A stretch of DNA of 64,000 bases from Paenibacillus uliginis N3/975 (GTDB lineage Bacteria > Bacillota > Bacilli > Paenibacillales > Paenibacillaceae): NCBI RefSeq assembly GCF_900177425.1, contig NZ_LT840184.1, positions 5,763,787 to 5,827,786 of the forward strand. The letters run 5' to 3'. Under the pieces are notes generated by a model. That model had not been told where the DNA came from, searched no databases, and worked only from the letters and a program-made list of their open reading frames with translations. Both the position numbers and the translations under genes were made by a program. Of this stretch, positions 61,708 to 64,000 are shown piece after piece (within the stretch, counting starts at the first letter, position 1; every line of letters starts with the position of its first letter).

Positions 61708-63822
61708 TCACGGCTTCATTTCGGCATGAACCCGAACATCGCTAATCTCGTTCTCCCCTTGTTCAAGACAACCGAAGCCAAACATACCGTGATCGAAGGA
61801 AGCGTCCTTGCATTCCAGTACATTATCACCATTAATATACAGCGTGAACATATCTTTCTCCGCGACCAGCTTAAACCGGTACTCCTTGCCATGTTCCCAG
61901 TCGTAGCGGACGCTGATCAGCCGCTCATGTCCGAAATCCTGCCGAATGAACGAAACCGTGCCCGGACCATCGAAGCCTGCCAGATAGTGACGCATGATAC
62001 CATTCGCTCTTGTAATCAGGCAATGGCTTGCACCGGAAATGGGCTTTATCGTCGCCTCCACAACCATATCGCCAGCATAATAATTGCCGGAGTAAGAGGA
62101 GCAATCGCCATCCGCCGTGCAGTGCAGCGTGCCGCCGGCAAGCTCCCACTTGCCCCTGTGATGGGAGAACGGTGTGATCGAAGCGAACTCCTTCACCTGC
62201 TTAGCAAAATCGATCGTGTAGTCCGCCGTACCAGTAATGCAGAATTGCCCGATGAACAGGCTGCCTAAGGCGCGGTTCAGGAGCGGCGAACGGCTCTCCA
62301 ATATCCAGCCGATCTCGTCGATCATAGCACCCTCCGTATCCGGAAGGTCGAAGATGATGTCATTCCATTGGCCGCCCACCGGTGTGATGGTCACCAGCCG
62401 TAAGTCCTCCCGAGTATGCGTATTCCGCACATACGGCGTCAACGTAATCGGCTCGCCTTCCCACTGATCCACATAGATTTTGGCGGATACCGTCTGGCTG
62501 CTATATGCCATCGGTGCAAAGGTAGGCTTGTATTTTTCGTCATTAAATTCTTCACGTCGGTAAAAGGGCTTATAGTATATTTTGCTGTTGTCGCCCTCAA
62601 CCAGTCTGTCAAAGACGACCTCCAGCGAGCCTCTTCCGTCACATACATGCTTATTAGAATGGCGAACAATAGGTGTCTTGAAGAGATTACTTGTCCGGAA
62701 GCCATGTGTTGAGCCCGGCAGATCAAAGTCAAAGTAAATCTCCCCTGGCTTCACCCGCTGAATCAATTCTTCCGGTGCCTTCTCGCCATTTAACCGGTAG
62801 CCTAGCAGTGCAAGCTCACGAGCGAAGGTTGGAAAGTCAACGAGATTCAAGTAACCGGACACGCTGGACGCAACGATAAAATCATTAATTGGCTTGCGGT
62901 AGTGCTCCGGAATGCCGTCCAGACCGCCGAACACACCGAGGATGGTTCCGACGTTGCCCGCATTGCAATCCGTATCCCAACCGCACATCGATGCGATCTC
63001 CACGGTTCTCGCGAAGTCTCCCTCACCGTACAGCAAGGCCAGTACGCACACGCCAGCATTCGGAATAATGTGGCAGACGCCTGTATATTTATCGTAGCCC
63101 CAATGGTCCTCCAAGTATTGACGGCAAGCGCGGAAGTCGGATGGATTCTCGCGGTGGAAGTTGATGACGGCATGCACGACGCGTGCATATGTAGAGTCTT
63201 CAGGAATCATACGAAGTCCTGCAGCCATGATCTCGTCCATGGAGGACGCATCGAAAGCCTTCGCGATGCAGGCTGCCATGAAGCGGGCGCCATACAAGCC
63301 GTTGCCGTCATGCGAGACACTGGCTGCTTTCTCGGCGTAATCCGCCGCCTTCTCCACCTGACCTGGGAACAAGAGTCCCCATGAATCAATGAAGATCTGG
63401 CCTCCGATCTGTTCCGCCATCTCGGTACCGTTCACTTCAATGGAGCCGGAACGCGGAGCTGGAATCCCTTTTCGCAGATTGACATAAGCCCGATGTTCCG
63501 TGCTTATATCCTCGCCGCCCCACCAGAACATGCCAATGCCTTCACGTGCATAATTGAGCCATGCTCTGCCTACATCCTCCGGCTCAAGCTCACGATCCAC
63601 CGCATCGTCGTATAACGCACGGATAAAAAATACAGGCCCGTTCGCATCATCGTCGGCGGCAAAGGTATTGTATGATTTCACATAATCGCGAATATCGCCA
63701 TACACATCCCGAATACGTTCATAGGTCCAGGCAACAGGCTCGATAGGTGCGCCAAGCCGTATGCCAATGTTCATCCCGATAAATCCCGCGTATACCGTCT
63801 CTACATAATTTTTAGGTATCAT
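61708..63822 (-). CDS. ADP-ribosylglycohydrolase family protein with C-terminal LamG-like domain
   Basis: A 704-residue protein. Residues 1-340 form the all-helical ADP-ribosylglycohydrolase fold. The metal-binding acids are in YNTFAADDDANGPVFFIRAL (residues about 51-70) and in CGWDTDCNAGNVGTILG (about 285-300). Residues about 370-540 look like a beta-rich carbohydrate- or galactose-binding region, and about 545-704 like a LamG/concanavalin domain (GKEYRFKLVAEKDMFTLYIN). There is no signal peptide, so it is cytoplasmic. Family members cleave N-ribosyl bonds. With ribokinase next in the operon, it may hydrolyse a ribosylated metabolite; true substrate unknown. ATG 63822 follows AGGAGGGAG. Confidence 0.8.
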   Translation of the reverse strand: MIPKNYVETVYAGFIGMNIGIRLGAPIEPVAWTYERIRDVYGDIRDYVKSYNTFAADDDANGPVFFIRALYDDAVDRELEPEDVGRAWLNYAREGIGMFWWGGEDISTEHRAYVNLRKGIPAPRSGSIEVNGTEMAEQIGGQIFIDSWGLLFPGQVEKAADYAEKAASVSHDGNGLYGARFMAACIAKAFDASSMDEIMAAGLRMIPEDSTYARVVHAVINFHRENPSDFRACRQYLEDHWGYDKYTGVCHIIPNAGVCVLALLYGEGDFARTVEIASMCGWDTDCNAGNVGTILGVFGGLDGIPEHYRKPINDFIVASSVSGYLNLVDFPTFARELALLGYRLNGEKAPEELIQRVKPGEIYFDFDLPGSTHGFRTSNLFKTPIVRHSNKHVCDGRGSLEVVFDRLVEGDNSKIYYKPFYRREEFNDEKYKPTFAPMAYSSQTVSAKIYVDQWEGEPITLTPYVRNTHTREDLRLVTITPVGGQWNDIIFDLPDTEGAMIDEIGWILESRSPLLNRALGSLFIGQFCITGTADYTIDFAKQVKEFASITPFSHHRGKWELAGGTLHCTADGDCSSYSGNYYAGDMVVEATIKPISGASHCLITRANGIMRHYLAGFDGPGTVSFIRQDFGHERLISVRYDWEHGKEYRFKLVAEKDMFTLYINGDNVLECKDASFDHGMFGFGCLEQGENEISDVRVHAEMKP

Positions 63823-63845
63823 TTGCTCTCCCTCCTAGCCTCACA

Positions 63846-63900
63846 AGCTTGTCATCACTACGAATGCGGATCATACCTATGATTCCGCCTTCTCCGTTGA
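63846..63900 (-). repeat. Internally deleted copy of the repeat element at 19792-20026
   Basis: The minus strand carries a 21-bp block identical to 19826-19846, then after 4 bases a block of about 29 bp matching 19976-20004 with few changes. The roughly 130 bp between the blocks in the full copy are missing. It lies between the ADP-ribosylglycohydrolase gene and the gene upstream of it. Confidence 0.55.
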
Positions 63901-63928
63901 AGTTCATGATTCTTTTGCTCATGTAATA

Positions 63929-64000
63929 TTAGCTCGAGATCATGCTCAATCTCGCTTCATTAATCCGAAGATCATCCTCAATAATCTTGGCAGCAACCTC
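63929..64000 (-). CDS. C-terminal end of a gene that runs off the window
   Basis: The minus strand is open from the edge to a TAA at 63931-63929, reading EVAAKIIEDDLRINEARLS then MISS. The other two frames have stops. Codon use looks coding, and it lies 106 bp upstream of the ADP-ribosylglycohydrolase-like gene on the same strand. Too short to identify. Confidence 0.45.
   Translation of the reverse strand, partial: EVAAKIIEDDLRINEARLSMISS

Noticed and set aside
61453..62268. Long plus-strand frame (271 codons) across rbsK and the ADP-ribosylglycohydrolase gene
   Set aside because: Antisense to two clear coding regions, spans their junction, lacks a ribosome site and has no recognisable domain.

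Overview
The window looks like chromosomal DNA from a Gram-positive, spore-forming-type Firmicute, most probably Paenibacillus. This is inferred from mid-range base composition with strong AGGAGG ribosome sites, a protein with S-layer homology (SLH) domains, sugar ABC importers that lack their own ATPase and sit beside a membrane-bound YesN-type AraC regulator, BlaI/BlaR1, an L-serine dehydratase of the two-subunit Bacillus type, and many secreted or repeat-rich proteins. I saw no rRNA, tRNA, CRISPR array, phage or transposase gene. Most genes lie on the minus strand.

Layout. 1-17,835: a frameshifted phosphotransferase, an ECF sigma factor with its DUF4179 partner, a BlaI/BlaR1 pair whose sensor domain is duplicated as a separate secreted protein under the same type of operator, an XRE-methyltransferase fusion, a DoxX protein, a UcpA-like dehydrogenase, a DinB protein, a large secreted RCC1-like protein, an AraC/GyrI regulator, a serine hydrolase and a GH8 glycanase. 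18,173-35,589: a large carbohydrate-catabolism island on the minus strand. One part is an importer (lipoprotein plus two permeases) with its YesN-type regulator, an alcohol-dehydrogenase-like enzyme and a broken FAD oxidoreductase. The other is a seven-gene operon (epimerase, DHDPS-like aldolase, SdaAB/SdaAA, two Gfo/Idh/MocA dehydrogenases and a sugar isomerase) that follows an unusual regulator with a GGDEF/GTP-cyclohydrolase-III-like domain. 35,862-38,361: a KAS III-like protein lacking two of its three catalytic residues, a small partner protein and a divergent AraC regulator. 38,740-53,941: surface and housekeeping genes (RCC1-like SLH protein, metallophosphoesterase-LamG protein, CDF metal exporter, orphan histidine kinase, glycosyltransferase, membrane protein, dGTPase, guanylate-kinase-like protein, aspartase, iron-sulfur repair protein Ric). 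54,073-64,000: a MFS drug exporter with its TetR repressor, a UgpB-A-E-Q-like glycerophosphodiester uptake operon behind a clear Pho box, an ADP-ribosylglycohydrolase-like protein with ribokinase, and the tail of one more gene.

Regulatory DNA is unusually readable. There are paired BlaI operators at two promoters, an SmtB/CzrA-type operator at the metal exporter, an FNR-type site centred 41.5 bp upstream of the inferred start of ric, two identical palindromes ahead of the MFS/TetR operon, an 11-bp-periodic Pho box, and MhqR-like dyads before the DoxX gene. The points most worth pursuing are the BlaR1 sensor/secreted-protein duplication, the serine-dehydratase-containing catabolic operon with its odd regulator, the degenerate KAS III pair, and a roughly 235-bp repeat with terminal inverted repeats that has an internally deleted relative at the far end of the window.
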